A stretch of DNA of 64,000 bases from Vallitalea sp. (GCA_025210235.1 JAOASG010000024.1:113546-177545), one strand, 5' to 3'. Shown: positions 1 through 9,065, counted from the first letter of the stretch. The notes: a model not told the origin generated them from the letters alone. Translations and numbers: made by a program.

Positions 1-38
1 TGTATTTAAGAATCAAATAAATGACTTCTTATGTAAGT

Positions 39-296
39 TTACTTATTATTATAATCATATCTTGATACATAAAAACAATGAATATTCATTAGAGGTATCT
101 TTACTGTTTCAAACTCTCTACCAGTATACATTATACCTATGACACAGTCTTCTTCTAATTTAAGTAATCTAAATAAATGAGTAAACCCAATTGTTGATTT
201 AATGAGTATCATTTTTTCTTCATAGTTTCTCATCATATATTTATCTGATATTGCAGTAAATGGCATTTCATTATAATAAATATCTTGATTATCCAT
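39..296 (-). CDS. Small hypothetical protein, 85 aa
   Basis: I do not recognise the family. The protein has no membrane segment or signal peptide, is mixed hydrophobic/charged and contains a single cysteine pair region (one Cys near residue 51, one near 74). The start is supported by a GGAGG ribosome site 5 bases before the ATG. It lies on the same strand as the DUF2325 gene, but 85 bp separate the two and this gene is downstream of it, so it could be the second gene of that iron-controlled transcript. That link is inference only. Confidence 0.55.
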   Translation of the reverse strand: MDNQDIYYNEMPFTAISDKYMMRNYEEKMILIKSTIGFTHLFRLLKLEEDCVIGIMYTGREFETVKIPLMNIHCFYVSRYDYNNK

Positions 297-381
297 TTAT
301 TCCTCCATACAATATTATATATATCTAATATATGATAAAAACTATAAATATAATAATGTTAATCATAAGCTTTATAAATAA

Positions 382-669
382 TTAGATAACAGATTCTAAG
401 TTTTTTATTGAATTATTTAAAGCATCTATGCTGCTAGAATGGCATCTTAAAACAGGTATGTTTTTTTTCTTTGCTTCTTTATTAGCTATCTTTACCATTT
501 TATGAGAAACAGTGCTAGTAAAAATAAGAAGTGCATCAGGATTACCGATACTCTTACTTAATCCTCCAGACATTTGTGTGAATACTTTCAATTTATGACC
601 AGCTTTTTTACAGACAGTTTTATATTCTCTATGCATTCGGTCGTGACCACCGATTAAAACTATACTCAT
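382..669 (-). CDS. DUF2325 domain protein, Fur-controlled
   Basis: A 95-residue protein that is essentially one DUF2325 domain: N-terminal strand SIVLIGGHDRMHREY, then Q-M-SGG, an LLIFTSTVSH strand and a C-terminal VLRCHSSSIDAL. The family is uncharacterised biochemically; members are often found near iron-transport genes. An upstream in-frame ATG would add 21 residues, but the ATG at 669 is preceded by GGAAGGTGATAAT, a clear ribosome site, so I use it. The promoter 30-55 bp upstream is overlapped by a near-perfect Fur box, pointing to a role in iron homeostasis. Family assignment is firm; function is inferred. Confidence 0.85.
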   Translation of the reverse strand: MSIVLIGGHDRMHREYKTVCKKAGHKLKVFTQMSGGLSKSIGNPDALLIFTSTVSHKMVKIANKEAKKKNIPVLRCHSSSIDALNNSIKNLESVI

Positions 670-697
670 ATTATCACCTTCCTTAAATAATAATATT

Positions 698-726
698 ATT
701 ATAGAACAATTGATAATGATTGTCAA
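698..726 (-). promoter_or_regulatory. Consensus promoter overlapped by a Fur box
   Basis: Read on the minus strand, TTGACA (721-726), a 17-base spacer and TATAAT (698-703) form a perfect sigma-A promoter. The sequence TGATAATGATTGTCA at 711-725 matches the 7-1-7 Fur consensus at 14 of 15 positions and covers the -35 box and spacer. Fur with iron bound would be expected to block RNA polymerase here and repress the DUF2325 gene. Confidence 0.8.
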
Positions 727-826
727 TATCAAGTTGTAAAAATATAAAGGAAATATGAAAATATTTTTTAGATATTTTATAACAAATTAAATAAATTATT
801 TGTAAAATGAATTAATTATACTAAAT

Positions 827-855
827 AAACCTCCTTGAAATATCAAGAAGGTTTA
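827..855 (-). terminator. Terminator of the iron alcohol dehydrogenase gene
   Basis: Inverted repeat AAACCTCCTTGA / TCAAGAAGGTTT with a 4-base loop, 24 bases past the stop codon of the minus-strand dehydrogenase and followed by a T/A-rich stretch. Confidence 0.65.
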
Positions 856-878
856 TAGCAATAATATGTTAATTAGAA

Positions 879-2036
879 TTATATGTTTTTAGCTGTATTA
901 CCATAGAATGCAGCTTTATATATTTCTTTAACATCTTCAATAGATGGTACTCTTGGGTTAGTTAGAGAACATGGATCTTCAAAAGCATTTTTGCTCATTC
1001 TATCTAACACTTCATTGAATTTTTCTTCTGTTAAACTAACTTCTGTTACTTCTTTTAATGTTGTAGGAATACCAACTTTTTTGTTTAATTCTTTTAATTC
1101 AGCTACTAAATCTTTTATTTCAAGTTGTTTTTCAATTTCAGCGAATTTATCAGTAGCTTTCATGTTATATTCAACTATATATGGTAATAAAATAGCATTA
1201 GCAAGTCCATGAGTAATACCAAATTCCCCACCGATTTTATGAGCTAAACTATGTACAATTCCAAGAGATGAGTTAGTAAATGCCATACCTGCAAGTGTAG
1301 ATGCGTTATGCATATCTTCTCTTGCTTTCATATTAGCTCCATCTACATATGCTACAGGAAGTTGTTTGTAAACTAATTTTATAGCTTCCATAGCAAGAGG
1401 ATCAGTATAGCTTGTTGCATTTGTTGATACATAAGCTTCTATTGCATGAGTCATAACATCCATACCTGTATTAGCAGTAATGTGAGCAGGCATTTTTGCT
1501 GGTAAAGCTGCATCTAATAAAGCAATATCAGGTGTTATTTCATAAGAAACTAATGGATATTTAATATGGTTTTCTGTATCAGTGATTACTGAAAAAGCAG
1601 TAATTTCTGAAGCTGTACCACTAGTAGATGGTATTGCAATAAATTTAGCTTTTGTTCTAAGTTTAGGGAATTTACCATTGATTAAATCTTCAAATTTTGT
1701 TTCTGGATATTCATAATATACCCACATAATTTTTGCAGCATCAAGAGCAGAACCACCACCGATGGAGATAATCCAATCAGGGTTAAATTCAGCCATTTCT
1801 TTTCCGCCTCTAATAACTGTTTCAATAGATGGATTAGGTTCAACACCATCAACAATAGAAACTTCCATACCAGCTTTTTCTAATTGTTTTTTTGCTTCAT
1901 CTAAGAAACCGAATTTCTTCATTGAGCTACCACCTGTAACAAGTGTAGCTTTTTTTCCTTCTAAAGTTGATAAATATTCTAATGCACCTTCTCCAAATAC
2001 AATATCTTTTGGTACTCTAAACCATTGTAAACTCAT
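879..2036 (-). CDS. Iron-containing alcohol dehydrogenase
   Basis: A 385-residue group III (Fe-type) alcohol dehydrogenase that reduces aldehydes to alcohols with NAD(P)H. The nucleotide-binding GGGSALDAAK motif is at residues 93-102. The four expected iron ligands are visible as D193, H197 (DVMTHAIEAY), H262 (VHSLAHKIGG) and H276 (GITHG). Length is normal for single-domain members; it resembles the C-terminal half of AdhE and clostridial butanol dehydrogenases, but there is no aldehyde dehydrogenase half. A Rex-like site lies 46-63 bp upstream, and an AraC regulator is transcribed divergently, so control by redox state and a substrate-sensing activator is likely. Exact substrate is not determinable. 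Confidence 0.92.
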   Translation of the reverse strand: MSLQWFRVPKDIVFGEGALEYLSTLEGKKATLVTGGSSMKKFGFLDEAKKQLEKAGMEVSIVDGVEPNPSIETVIRGGKEMAEFNPDWIISIGGGSALDAAKIMWVYYEYPETKFEDLINGKFPKLRTKAKFIAIPSTSGTASEITAFSVITDTENHIKYPLVSYEITPDIALLDAALPAKMPAHITANTGMDVMTHAIEAYVSTNATSYTDPLAMEAIKLVYKQLPVAYVDGANMKAREDMHNASTLAGMAFTNSSLGIVHSLAHKIGGEFGITHGLANAILLPYIVEYNMKATDKFAEIEKQLEIKDLVAELKELNKKVGIPTTLKEVTEVSLTEEKFNEVLDRMSKNAFEDPCSLTNPRVPSIEDVKEIYKAAFYGNTAKNI

Positions 2037-2081
2037 TATAATTTCCTCCTATAATAAATAGTAATTGTAAAAATAATACGA

Positions 2082-2099
2082 TTGTTAATTATTAAACGA
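2082..2099. promoter_or_regulatory. Rex-like operator upstream of alcohol dehydrogenase
   Basis: TTGTTAATTATTAAACGA matches the Rex consensus TTGTTAANNNNTTAACAA with two mismatches in the right half. It sits in the leader of the alcohol dehydrogenase gene, a typical Rex target. I could not place a good promoter beside it, so the call is tentative. Confidence 0.4.
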
Positions 2100-2325
2100 A
2101 ATAGTGTGAAATAATTACAATACTAATAGATACATTGTATAACTAATTAATAGTATTTCATACATATAGCTGAAATACAGGTGTTGACATTCATGGTAGT
2201 TTTAGTTATTATTTAGTTGTAAAACCATTATATTACTATAGCAAAAATAAAACTAACACTTTCTTGATAAAAGTAATATTTTTTTGATATAAATTGACAA
2301 AAATTTAACAACAGCAGGTGAAATT

Positions 2326-3171
2326 ATGTTAAATGACTTTAATAAAAAGATAGAAGAATTAAATGGATTTGAAACAGATTATGTTAAAATACTTTACTAT
2401 GATTTACCTAAAAATTTCTCGGGGGATTATAGATCATATAGTTATTCGCGCTTTTGTACTATTCTTAGTGGCAGAAAACATGTAACTTTAAATAATAATA
2501 AGAAATTCACATATTGTAATGATAATTACTTATTATTACCATCTAATTCTAAAGTACATATGGATATAGATATTAATACAAAAGCGTTGGTTTTTGAATT
2601 AAATGATGAATTAATTTATAATGTATTAAATAAAGTTAATGTAGAAAAAGAGTTTATAGAAAAAACTAACATAACAAATAATTATTTTCTAGGTCAAAAT
2701 AAATATAATATTTCGGAAGACATTAATAATATTTTTATGGCCTTAAAAAGTAAAGAAAATAATAATGAATTTTTAATTGATTTATATGCTCAAAAATTAG
2801 TATTTGACTTGGTCAAAAACAAATCAACATATCATATTTTAAATGGAAACAGTTCTCATCCTATTAATATTGCATTAAAATATATTAATGATAATATTCA
2901 ATCAATGATAAATATTAAAGAGTTAGCTAATGATTTACATATGTCAGAGTCAAATTTTTCGCATTTATTTAAAAAAGTTACTGGTATTAAACCAATTGAT
3001 TATATTAAGAATAAAAAGTTAGAATTAGCTATTGAATATTTAAGAAATGAAAGTGTAACTGATGTAGCATTTGACCTAGGCTATGCTAATATTTCATATT
3101 TTATTAGGTTGTTTAAAGAAAAATATAATATGACTCCAAAACAATACAAATTAATGCATTTTGATAAGTAG
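2326..3171 (+). CDS. AraC-family transcriptional regulator
   Basis: 281 residues. The C-terminal about 100 residues are an AraC/XylS double helix-turn-helix: IKELANDLHMSESNFSHLFK followed by a second helix pair ending NISYFIRLFKEKYNMTPKQY. The N-terminal 170 residues look like a cupin-type effector domain but are too diverged for a ligand guess. The gene is divergent from the iron alcohol dehydrogenase with 289 bp between starts, so that gene is the most likely target. A plausible promoter (TTGATA, 18 bases, TATAAA) lies just upstream. Confidence 0.88.
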   Translation: MLNDFNKKIEELNGFETDYVKILYYDLPKNFSGDYRSYSYSRFCTILSGRKHVTLNNNKKFTYCNDNYLLLPSNSKVHMDIDINTKALVFELNDELIYNVLNKVNVEKEFIEKTNITNNYFLGQNKYNISEDINNIFMALKSKENNNEFLIDLYAQKLVFDLVKNKSTYHILNGNSSHPINIALKYINDNIQSMINIKELANDLHMSESNFSHLFKKVTGIKPIDYIKNKKLELAIEYLRNESVTDVAFDLGYANISYFIRLFKEKYNMTPKQYKLMHFDK

Positions 3172-3355
3172 ATAACTTAGTGTTTTAATAAAATAAATAT
3201 AGTTCTCTTAAATTTTATAAAATATATAAATATATATATAATAAATGACGATATATATATATAATATGTAATTACATATTGCTTTAGTGTCTAAAATCTA
3301 ACTTTTAGAAATTAGTTTATAATTAACAAAATTACAATTTAAGAGGTGAATAAAA

Positions 3356-4132
3356 ATGAATGTTAATATGAGTACAAATGCTAATAGTGTTAATATATAT
3401 AATAATTCTATTAACAACAATAATAACACACAAAACAAAAACAACTTATTAACTAAATTTGAAAAACAAGTAAGTGCATTGGATAAAAGAATTCAAAGTT
3501 TAAAAGAAAACGATAAGATATCCTCACTAGAAAAACAAGAAAAGATAAAACAACTTGAAAAACAAAAACAAGAACTAATGCAAAGAATAAATGAAGAAAA
3601 GATAAAAGAAAAAACAAAAGAAATGGAAGAAAAAATTGAAGAGGCTGAAGAAATAGCGGATAAGAAAAATGAAAAAGGAGAAAAGCCACTTACTCCTTTA
3701 GATGAAGTCAAAGCAGAATTAGGTATTGAAAATTTGTCATCTAGAACAATGATAAAGGCATCTAATGCATTAGACGTAGCTAATCATAAAATGAATATGT
3801 CAAGAAATCTTAATCAAGAAGCCAAAATTTTAGATAAAGAGATAGAAACAGATATAGGTCGTGGACATGGTATATTGAATGATTTTAGAAGCAAACTTTC
3901 TTCTAGAAATAAAATAAATGCAAGAAGAATTGAAAATGAATCAATGAAGGAACTTGGAAAAGTAAATAAACTTGTGGAAAAATCAAGTGAAAAAATTGAA
4001 AAAGCAAAAGAAGAAGATAAAGAAGTTAAAAATAAAATAAAAGATAAAGAAGGTAAGGAAATAAATAAGGATAATAATTCAATAAAACAAAAAGATATAA
4101 AAATTGGTGAGAATATAGATATCTTATTATAG
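3356..4132 (+). CDS. Coiled-coil protein, FlxA-like region
   Basis: 258 residues, extremely rich in Lys, Glu, Asn and Ile. An Asn-rich start (residues 1-30) leads into a long coiled coil (about 30-100) whose repeating LEKQEKIKQLEKQKQELMQ pattern resembles the FlxA-like family. A second helical region (170-245) is also highly charged. There is no signal peptide or membrane segment. The AAGAGGTGAATAAAA ribosome site supports the start. It has no operon partner. Function is unknown; a structural or scaffold role is only a guess. Confidence 0.7.
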   Translation: MNVNMSTNANSVNIYNNSINNNNNTQNKNNLLTKFEKQVSALDKRIQSLKENDKISSLEKQEKIKQLEKQKQELMQRINEEKIKEKTKEMEEKIEEAEEIADKKNEKGEKPLTPLDEVKAELGIENLSSRTMIKASNALDVANHKMNMSRNLNQEAKILDKEIETDIGRGHGILNDFRSKLSSRNKINARRIENESMKELGKVNKLVEKSSEKIEKAKEEDKEVKNKIKDKEGKEINKDNNSIKQKDIKIGENIDILL

Positions 4133-4246
4133 ATAGTAAGATATACACACCGATATAAATTATTAAGGTGATTATTAATTGTAAAACTATACACATATGA
4201 TAAGCCAATTAGATTAACGTAAAAATAACTAAATAGTATTAATAAA

Positions 4247-4279
4247 AAGCTAGATTATGCATTATGCAAATTCTAGCTT
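4247..4279 (+). terminator. Hairpin after the coiled-coil gene
   Basis: AAGCTAGA ... TCTAGCTT arms enclose an AT-rich loop that itself contains ATGCATTATGCA. The following T-run is weak, so termination is probable rather than certain. Confidence 0.45.
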
Positions 4280-4317
4280 AATTGTTGGATTTCATTCATT
4301 AATCCTTCATTATACAT

Positions 4318-4460
4318 TTAGTTACGCCTCCATTCATGATAAGGTTGATAAAGATTGGGAAACATACCCGAAACATACTTCCTCTATAGAAGCCTTCTTT
4401 TAGAGGTACTAGTCCAACATATGGTTGGTTTGGAATATATGCAGTTGCTAATGGAATCTG
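4318..4460 (-). pseudogene. cotJA-like: Decayed spore-coat protein CotJA-like fragment
   Basis: Reading the minus strand from 4460 gives QIPLATAYIPNQPYVGLVPL, then KEGFYRGSMF, and after a frame change GMFPNLYQPYHEWRRN and a stop at 4318. This follows the CotJA pattern of PLA-AY-P-Q, a G-T/S-hydrophobic-FP-L-PY tail and family length. The frame is broken by an 11-bp near-duplication (TATGTTTCGGG then TATGTTTCCCA). There is no start codon: an in-frame TGA lies immediately upstream at 4461-4463, next to the end of the neighbouring araC gene. I read it as a truncated, frameshifted relic of a spore-coat gene, which implies a sporulating ancestry. Confidence 0.7.
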
Positions 4461-4468
4461 TCAATTTA

Positions 4469-5320
4469 TTAATAATAATAAAACCGTCTAAATTCAGATG
4501 GTGTATGTCCTGTTATTTTTTTGAATTGTTTAGAAAAAGTATATGAATCTGTATAGCCTAGTTCAACTGATATTTCTTTTATTGATAACTTATTTGAAGA
4601 TAACATTTTTTGTGCAGTATTAATTCTACGATTAAGTATGTAATTACCTGGAGATATTCTATATTGTTTTGTAAACAATTTTCTGAATTTTTCATATCCC
4701 ATATTAACATAATTAGCAACATCTTCTACAGAAATTCTTTTTGTAATGTTTTCTTCTATATATTTTATACTCATTGCCAATATATTCATTTCAGTAGTAG
4801 TTGTTCTATTAATTCTATCTAAGTAGGTAGCTTTTGAAATAATAGCTATTGCTTCGTTCATAATTAAAGGAAGTTCTATACGTGTTGCTTTTCCTAGACT
4901 ATAATGAAAATCAATCATTTGTTGTATAAGCTCAAAATCTTGACCAGGTGTTAATACTGGTTTATCAGGTGAAAAAACAAATATTTCAGCAAGGCTATTA
5001 AATACATTTGAACCAATTGAAAGGTATAGTTCACTCCAATCATTTGTAGTAACAATAGTACTATGGGTTTTATTAGGTATTCGTTGAACAAAATCACCAG
5101 GTTTTATTGGAATACTTTTGGAATTATCTTTATATATTCCTTCGCCTGATAAAACAAATAATCCATGGTATTCATTAGGGGTGTAATCAAAGTGCGATCC
5201 AGAAAAGCTGTTTTTTCTGACATAACCACTAAAAATGATACCTGAATGATCATCACTAAGCATACGATGGTGAGATGAATTATTGGGAAAACTTTTATGG
5301 ACAATCTCAGCTATATTCAT
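4469..5320 (-). CDS. AraC-family regulator with cupin sensor
   Basis: 283 residues. The N-terminal half is a cupin typical of sugar-responsive AraC regulators (pattern HFDYTPNEYHGLFVLSGEGI, then IKPGDFVQRIPNKTHS). The C-terminal 100 residues are the double helix-turn-helix, ending LGYTDSYTFSKQFKKITGHT and PSEFRR. It is divergent from the MFS transporter at 5580, which it probably controls. The gene ends 8 bases from the cotJA relic, suggesting that a deletion or rearrangement placed them together. Confidence 0.88.
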   Translation of the reverse strand: MNIAEIVHKSFPNNSSHHRMLSDDHSGIIFSGYVRKNSFSGSHFDYTPNEYHGLFVLSGEGIYKDNSKSIPIKPGDFVQRIPNKTHSTIVTTNDWSELYLSIGSNVFNSLAEIFVFSPDKPVLTPGQDFELIQQMIDFHYSLGKATRIELPLIMNEAIAIISKATYLDRINRTTTTEMNILAMSIKYIEENITKRISVEDVANYVNMGYEKFRKLFTKQYRISPGNYILNRRINTAQKMLSSNKLSIKEISVELGYTDSYTFSKQFKKITGHTPSEFRRFYYY

Positions 5321-5440
5321 ATTACACTTCCTTAAATTATAGTTTATAAAAATTATTTTACCATAAAAACAAATTATTACAAAATAATTTATTAAATAGG
5401 AATATGTTAACTAAAGTACATATATATATATTTCAAAAGA

Positions 5441-5458
5441 TAGGTAATTGTAAAACTA
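5441..5458 (+). repeat. Solo MITE terminal repeat
   Basis: TAGGTAATTGTAAAACTA differs by one base from the 18-bp terminal inverted repeat of the 119-bp MITE found elsewhere in the window. No second end is visible nearby, so it is a decayed remnant or a chance match. It lies between araC and the MFS gene. Confidence 0.4.
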
Positions 5459-5579
5459 ATGATTTATTTCAGTTTACTACTTACCAAATTTGACATTTTA
5501 AATACCAGAATAAACATTTTTTTTTGATTAGAATATGAGTATAATTCTGTTGAATATTTATGAAATGAGGTGAACCATA

Positions 5580-6914
5580 ATGGGTTCATTTGTATTAAAT
5601 ATGCTAAAAAATAAAAGATATAATATTAAAAAAGAAAATAAAGATTCTATGTATAGAAGTAGAAAGTTTTTTATACTTGAAGGAGTTACAGGTATAGGGC
5701 AAAATTCGTTAACAGCAGGAGCTTTTTTAGCTGGCTTTATTAAATTGTTAGAAGGATCAGAGCAAATAAACGGCATGGTTGCGGTTATTCCTGCGATAGT
5801 GGGGTTGTTACAAATTTTTTCTTCATTAATATTTGAAAAGTTAGAAAGCAGAAAAAAAACTATTATTAGTATGGCTATTGTTCTTAGAACACTATTATCG
5901 ATAGTTTATTTTATACCTATGTTTCTTATACCTTATGGATTGGGTTTACAATCTTTTGTTATTTGCTACATATTAGCTTATTCTATGCAAGCACTTGTTG
6001 TTCCCGCAATCGTTAACTGGATAGTTGAGTTAACGCCTCTTTCAATTAGAGGGCAGTATTTAGCTTATAGAGATAAAATTTCTTTAGGTATTATAGCTAT
6101 TGTTACTATAGTTCTTGGAAAAGTATTAGATTATTCAAAAGATATGGGGAATCAAATAACTGGTTTTGCAGTAGTAGGAGTAATTATAACCATTTTAGGT
6201 ATAATAAATATATATGCTTTATTTAATATTGATGAATTTAATGATGAACGAATAGTAAAAAAAGTTAAATTAAGAGATGTATTAATTACTCCAATAAAAG
6301 ATACATCTTTTAGAAAGATAATTATATTATTTATATTATGGAATTTTGCTCTTCAAATAGGAGGACCTTATATTGCAGTATATATGGTGACTAAATTAAA
6401 TTTAAAATACACATATATGATGACTTTATCAGTAATTGCAACAGTTGTAAGAGTTATAGTGTCTAATGTTTGGGGACGAATAGCAGATAAAAAATCTTGG
6501 TTTTTAAGTACAAAATGTTCAATAGGGCTTTTAGCAATTGTACATTTTTCTTGGGGCTTTGTTAATTTATCAAACTATATAGTACTTGCGCCATTATTAC
6601 ATATTATAGCTGGTATAGCATGGGGTGGTATAGGTATTTCAATGTTTAATATACAGTTTTTATTTGCTAAGAAAGAAGGAAGAACAATGTATATTGGACT
6701 TAATGCAGCTATAGGGGGTATATTTAGTGGAATTTCTGTTTGGATAGGCGGACAACTAATAAAAGTATTAGAAGATAACCAGTTAACACTTTTTCATATG
6801 CCAATAAATAGTATACAGATTACATTCTTTTTATCAGGGATATTATTAATGCTTTGCCCATTGTTTGTAAAGATATTTATTGAAAAGAAGGATTTGAAAC
6901 AAGAAGTTGAATAG
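5580..6914 (+). CDS. MFS transporter
   Basis: 444 residues with about 12 predicted membrane helices and a charged cytoplasmic start. The cytoplasmic loop SLIFEKLESRKKTIISMAIV resembles the MFS loop 2-3 signature, and a second such loop (NVWGRIADKKSWFLSTK) marks the start of the C-terminal half. It probably moves a sugar or small metabolite across the membrane; the substrate cannot be told. The start is supported by GAGGTG 8 bases upstream. It is divergent from the cupin-AraC regulator, suggesting a sugar-type inducer. Confidence 0.85.
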   Translation: MGSFVLNMLKNKRYNIKKENKDSMYRSRKFFILEGVTGIGQNSLTAGAFLAGFIKLLEGSEQINGMVAVIPAIVGLLQIFSSLIFEKLESRKKTIISMAIVLRTLLSIVYFIPMFLIPYGLGLQSFVICYILAYSMQALVVPAIVNWIVELTPLSIRGQYLAYRDKISLGIIAIVTIVLGKVLDYSKDMGNQITGFAVVGVIITILGIINIYALFNIDEFNDERIVKKVKLRDVLITPIKDTSFRKIIILFILWNFALQIGGPYIAVYMVTKLNLKYTYMMTLSVIATVVRVIVSNVWGRIADKKSWFLSTKCSIGLLAIVHFSWGFVNLSNYIVLAPLLHIIAGIAWGGIGISMFNIQFLFAKKEGRTMYIGLNAAIGGIFSGISVWIGGQLIKVLEDNQLTLFHMPINSIQITFFLSGILLMLCPLFVKIFIEKKDLKQEVE

Positions 6915-6933
6915 TTTAAAAGGACGTGTGAAA

Positions 6934-7007
6934 GTGTTATATAATTAATTTTGCTTGCCTTACCCTGAGAAAAGCGGATGGTCAGAGCAAAATCAATTAT
7001 ATAACAC
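6934..7007. repeat. Nested inverted repeat between convergent genes
   Basis: Two 22-base arms (6934-6955 and 6986-7007; 21 of 22 paired) enclose a 30-base G+C-richer centre. It lies between the convergent MFS and HAD genes and could serve as a two-way terminator, but neither side has a clean T-run. The first 13 bases of the arm, TGTTATATAATTA, recur at 10748-10760 in front of the glutamate mutase operon, which suggests a dispersed element. Confidence 0.6.
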
Positions 7008-7038
7008 ATTAATATACTAACTATAATAAATATTTTAT

Positions 7039-7764
7039 TTAAAGCACAATATCATTAGGAGATAGTTCATAAATCATATCTTTTCTTTCTACAATAATCT
7101 TAGCTTTTGATGATGTTTCATCATCTTCTTTAAGTTTTGTTACAAGTTCTTTTGTTGGATTAATTGCAACAGGATATGCTACTGATTTTAGCATAGAAAA
7201 ATCACCTGCTGTATCTCCATAAGCAAAAGACTTAGCTAAATCAATATTATATTTTTCGACCAAACGATGAATGGCTTTCTTTTTATTTATACTATCCCAC
7301 ATAGGGATTACTTCACCAGTATATAAATCATTATGATCTGTTAAATACTCAGAACCAATAAAATCATGAAATCCATGTTTTATAGACATGGCACTTACTA
7401 ATTCATGAGGGGAACCAGAAACTGTAATAACTTTGTGACCTTGTTGTATATGCCATTTGATTTTATTTCTAGTATAAGTATAAACTCTATCTCCTTTTTG
7501 CTGAATAACTTTTCCTGCAATAAATTCAATTTGAGTTTTATGAAGGCCTTTGATTGCATCTATATAAATTTCTGCCATTTTTAGTAAATAATCATCATAA
7601 TTACCAATTCGTTTGTCCCACTGAATATATTTTTCTCTTACTTCATTATACCATCTAGTCTGTTCAATAATTTCTGACTTAATTAATTTTTTGAAGATTT
7701 CAGTAATAAGACCTTCTCTATAAAGAGTGCCATCTATATCAAAAAATGCTGCGATTGTACTCAT
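7039..7764 (-). CDS. HAD-superfamily phosphatase (SerB-like, subclass IB)
   Basis: 241 residues. Motif I is DIDGT (nucleophile D9, acid/base D11), motif II is the SGSP at about 116-119 and motif IV is GDTAGDFSML at about 183-192. A helical cap of about 75 residues follows motif I, as in HAD-IB proteins such as phosphoserine phosphatase and related lipid or sugar phosphatases. Substrate unknown. The start has an AAAGGATG ribosome site. It stands alone, followed 30 bp upstream of its start by a MITE copy that may have displaced its promoter. Confidence 0.85.
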   Translation of the reverse strand: MSTIAAFFDIDGTLYREGLITEIFKKLIKSEIIEQTRWYNEVREKYIQWDKRIGNYDDYLLKMAEIYIDAIKGLHKTQIEFIAGKVIQQKGDRVYTYTRNKIKWHIQQGHKVITVSGSPHELVSAMSIKHGFHDFIGSEYLTDHNDLYTGEVIPMWDSINKKKAIHRLVEKYNIDLAKSFAYGDTAGDFSMLKSVAYPVAINPTKELVTKLKEDDETSSKAKIIVERKDMIYELSPNDIVL

Positions 7765-7793
7765 GTAATCATCCTTTCAATATAAGATTTAGA

Positions 7794-7912
7794 TAAGTAA
7801 TTGCAAAACTACATTCAGTTGATTCTTTAATACAATATGTTACGTTCCCGTTTCTAATAAGAACTGCATATTATATGTAAAGAATTATAATTCCTAGGTT
7901 TGCAATCACCTA
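7794..7912 (-). mobile_element. 119-bp MITE, copy A
   Basis: Begins TAAGTAATTGCAAAACTA and ends with the reverse complement of TAGGTGATTGCAAACCTA, so the ends form 18-bp imperfect terminal inverted repeats. It is the reverse complement of copies at 14139 and 57171 and has exactly the same length. Flanks TAAGATTTAGA (7783-7793) and TAAGGTGTAAA (7913-7923) agree at 8 of 11 positions and look like a diverged 11-bp target duplication. No coding capacity. Confidence 0.85.
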
Positions 7913-7923
7913 TAAGGTGTAAA

Positions 7924-8255
7924 TTTTATTTATAGTATATTATACCTTATTTATTAAAAAAAGTGTATTAATTAATTCCTTAACTTTCTTAACAAGTGGT
8001 ATATAATCTATGTAATAACACTATTTTAGTATTTTTCAAACTACTTATCAGAATTTTTGTTTAAATAAATTTTTATTGCTTAATCAGAATAAAATAAATA
8101 ACTCAACTTTAGCTTATCTGCATAGAATATTGATGTGGGAAAGTTGAGTAAATAAAAAATAACAAAAAAAGCATAAAATAATGTATAATATATTATAAGT
8201 AAGGGTAATAAAAAATACTATAAATGAAAAGAAAACAGTAAGGGAGAGTGTTAAT
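7924..8255. other. Intergenic region before the AIM24 gene
   Basis: No gene. It holds a hairpin with perfect 10-bp arms ACTCAACTTT (8101-8110) and AAAGTTGAGT (8140-8149), and a TATAAT at 8184-8189 without a convincing -35 box that is probably the -10 of the AIM24-family gene. Confidence 0.4.
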
Positions 8256-9065
8256 ATGGCGTTTGCACATGAAATTGAGTATAGGATTCAAGGAGACGAT
8301 ATGCAGTTAGTTGAAGTTGAACTTGATCCTAGAGAAAGTGTTATAGCTGAAGCAGGAGCTATGACGTATATGGAACAAGGAATAGAAATGGAAACTATTT
8401 TTGGGGATGGTTCTAGAAATAGTCAAAGTGGTTTTATGGGGAAATTAATGGGAGCAGGTAAACGTATTGTAACAGGTGAAAGTTTATTTATGACAGTATT
8501 CACTAACACATGGAGTGATAAGAGACATGTATCTTTTGCTGCACCTTATCCTGGTAAAATAATTCCTATGGATTTATCTGCTTATCAAGGTAAAATTATC
8601 TGTCAAAAAGATGCATTTTTATGCGCGGCTAAGGGAGTGTCTGTAGGTATTGAATTTCAAAAAAAATTAGGTGTTGGATTTTTTGGTGGAGAAGGTTTTA
8701 TTATGCAAAAGTTAGAAGGAGATGGGTTAGCTTTTGTTCATGCAGGAGGAACTGTTATTGAAAAAGATCTTATGCCAGGAGAAACTTTGAAAATTGATAC
8801 AGGATGTTTAGTAGCTCTTACTAGGGATGTTACGTATAATATTGAATATGTTGGAAAAGTAAAAAGTGCATTTTTTGGCGGAGAAGGACTTTTCTTTGCA
8901 ACTGTTACAGGTCCAGGTAAAGTATGGATTCAATCATTGCCATTTAGTAGATTAGCGGATAGAATGCTTGGAGCAGTAAGGGGAGTGCCAGGAAATAAAT
9001 CAAAAGGTGAAGGTAGTGTCCTAGATGTACTCGGAGGAATTGGTAATTTATTTGATGGTGATTAA
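8256..9065 (+). CDS. AIM24 / TIGR00266 family protein
   Basis: 269 residues. The family shows as the N-terminal [20 protein letters not shown], the glycine-rich insertion around [12 protein letters not shown], paired FFGGEGF / [12 protein letters not shown] segments and [19 protein letters not shown] near the end. These are beta-helix-like proteins conserved from bacteria to mitochondria (AIM24); the bacterial function is not established. Transcribed alone, with an AGGGAGAG ribosome site. Confidence 0.88.
   Translation: MAFAHEIEYRIQGDDMQLVEVELDPRESVIAEAGAMTYMEQGIEMETIFGDGSRNSQSGFMGKLMGAGKRIVTGESLFMTVFTNTWSDKRHVSFAAPYPGKIIPMDLSAYQGKIICQKDAFLCAAKGVSVGIEFQKKLGVGFFGGEGFIMQKLEGDGLAFVHAGGTVIEKDLMPGETLKIDTGCLVALTRDVTYNIEYVGKVKSAFFGGEGLFFATVTGPGKVWIQSLPFSRLADRMLGAVRGVPGNKSKGEGSVLDVLGGIGNLFDGD

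Noticed and set aside
3453..4208. Several minus-strand ORFs rich in Phe, Leu and Ser
   Set aside because: Antisense reading of the Lys/Glu-rich coiled-coil gene produces these automatically.
4355..4546. Plus-strand ORF of 63 residues
   Set aside because: It is the complement of the cotJA relic and the end of araC, with no ribosome site.
6961..6990. TPP-riboswitch-like strings (CTGAGA, GGATGG) in the inverted repeat after the MFS gene
   Set aside because: The order and spacing do not fit, and it lies downstream of both convergent genes.
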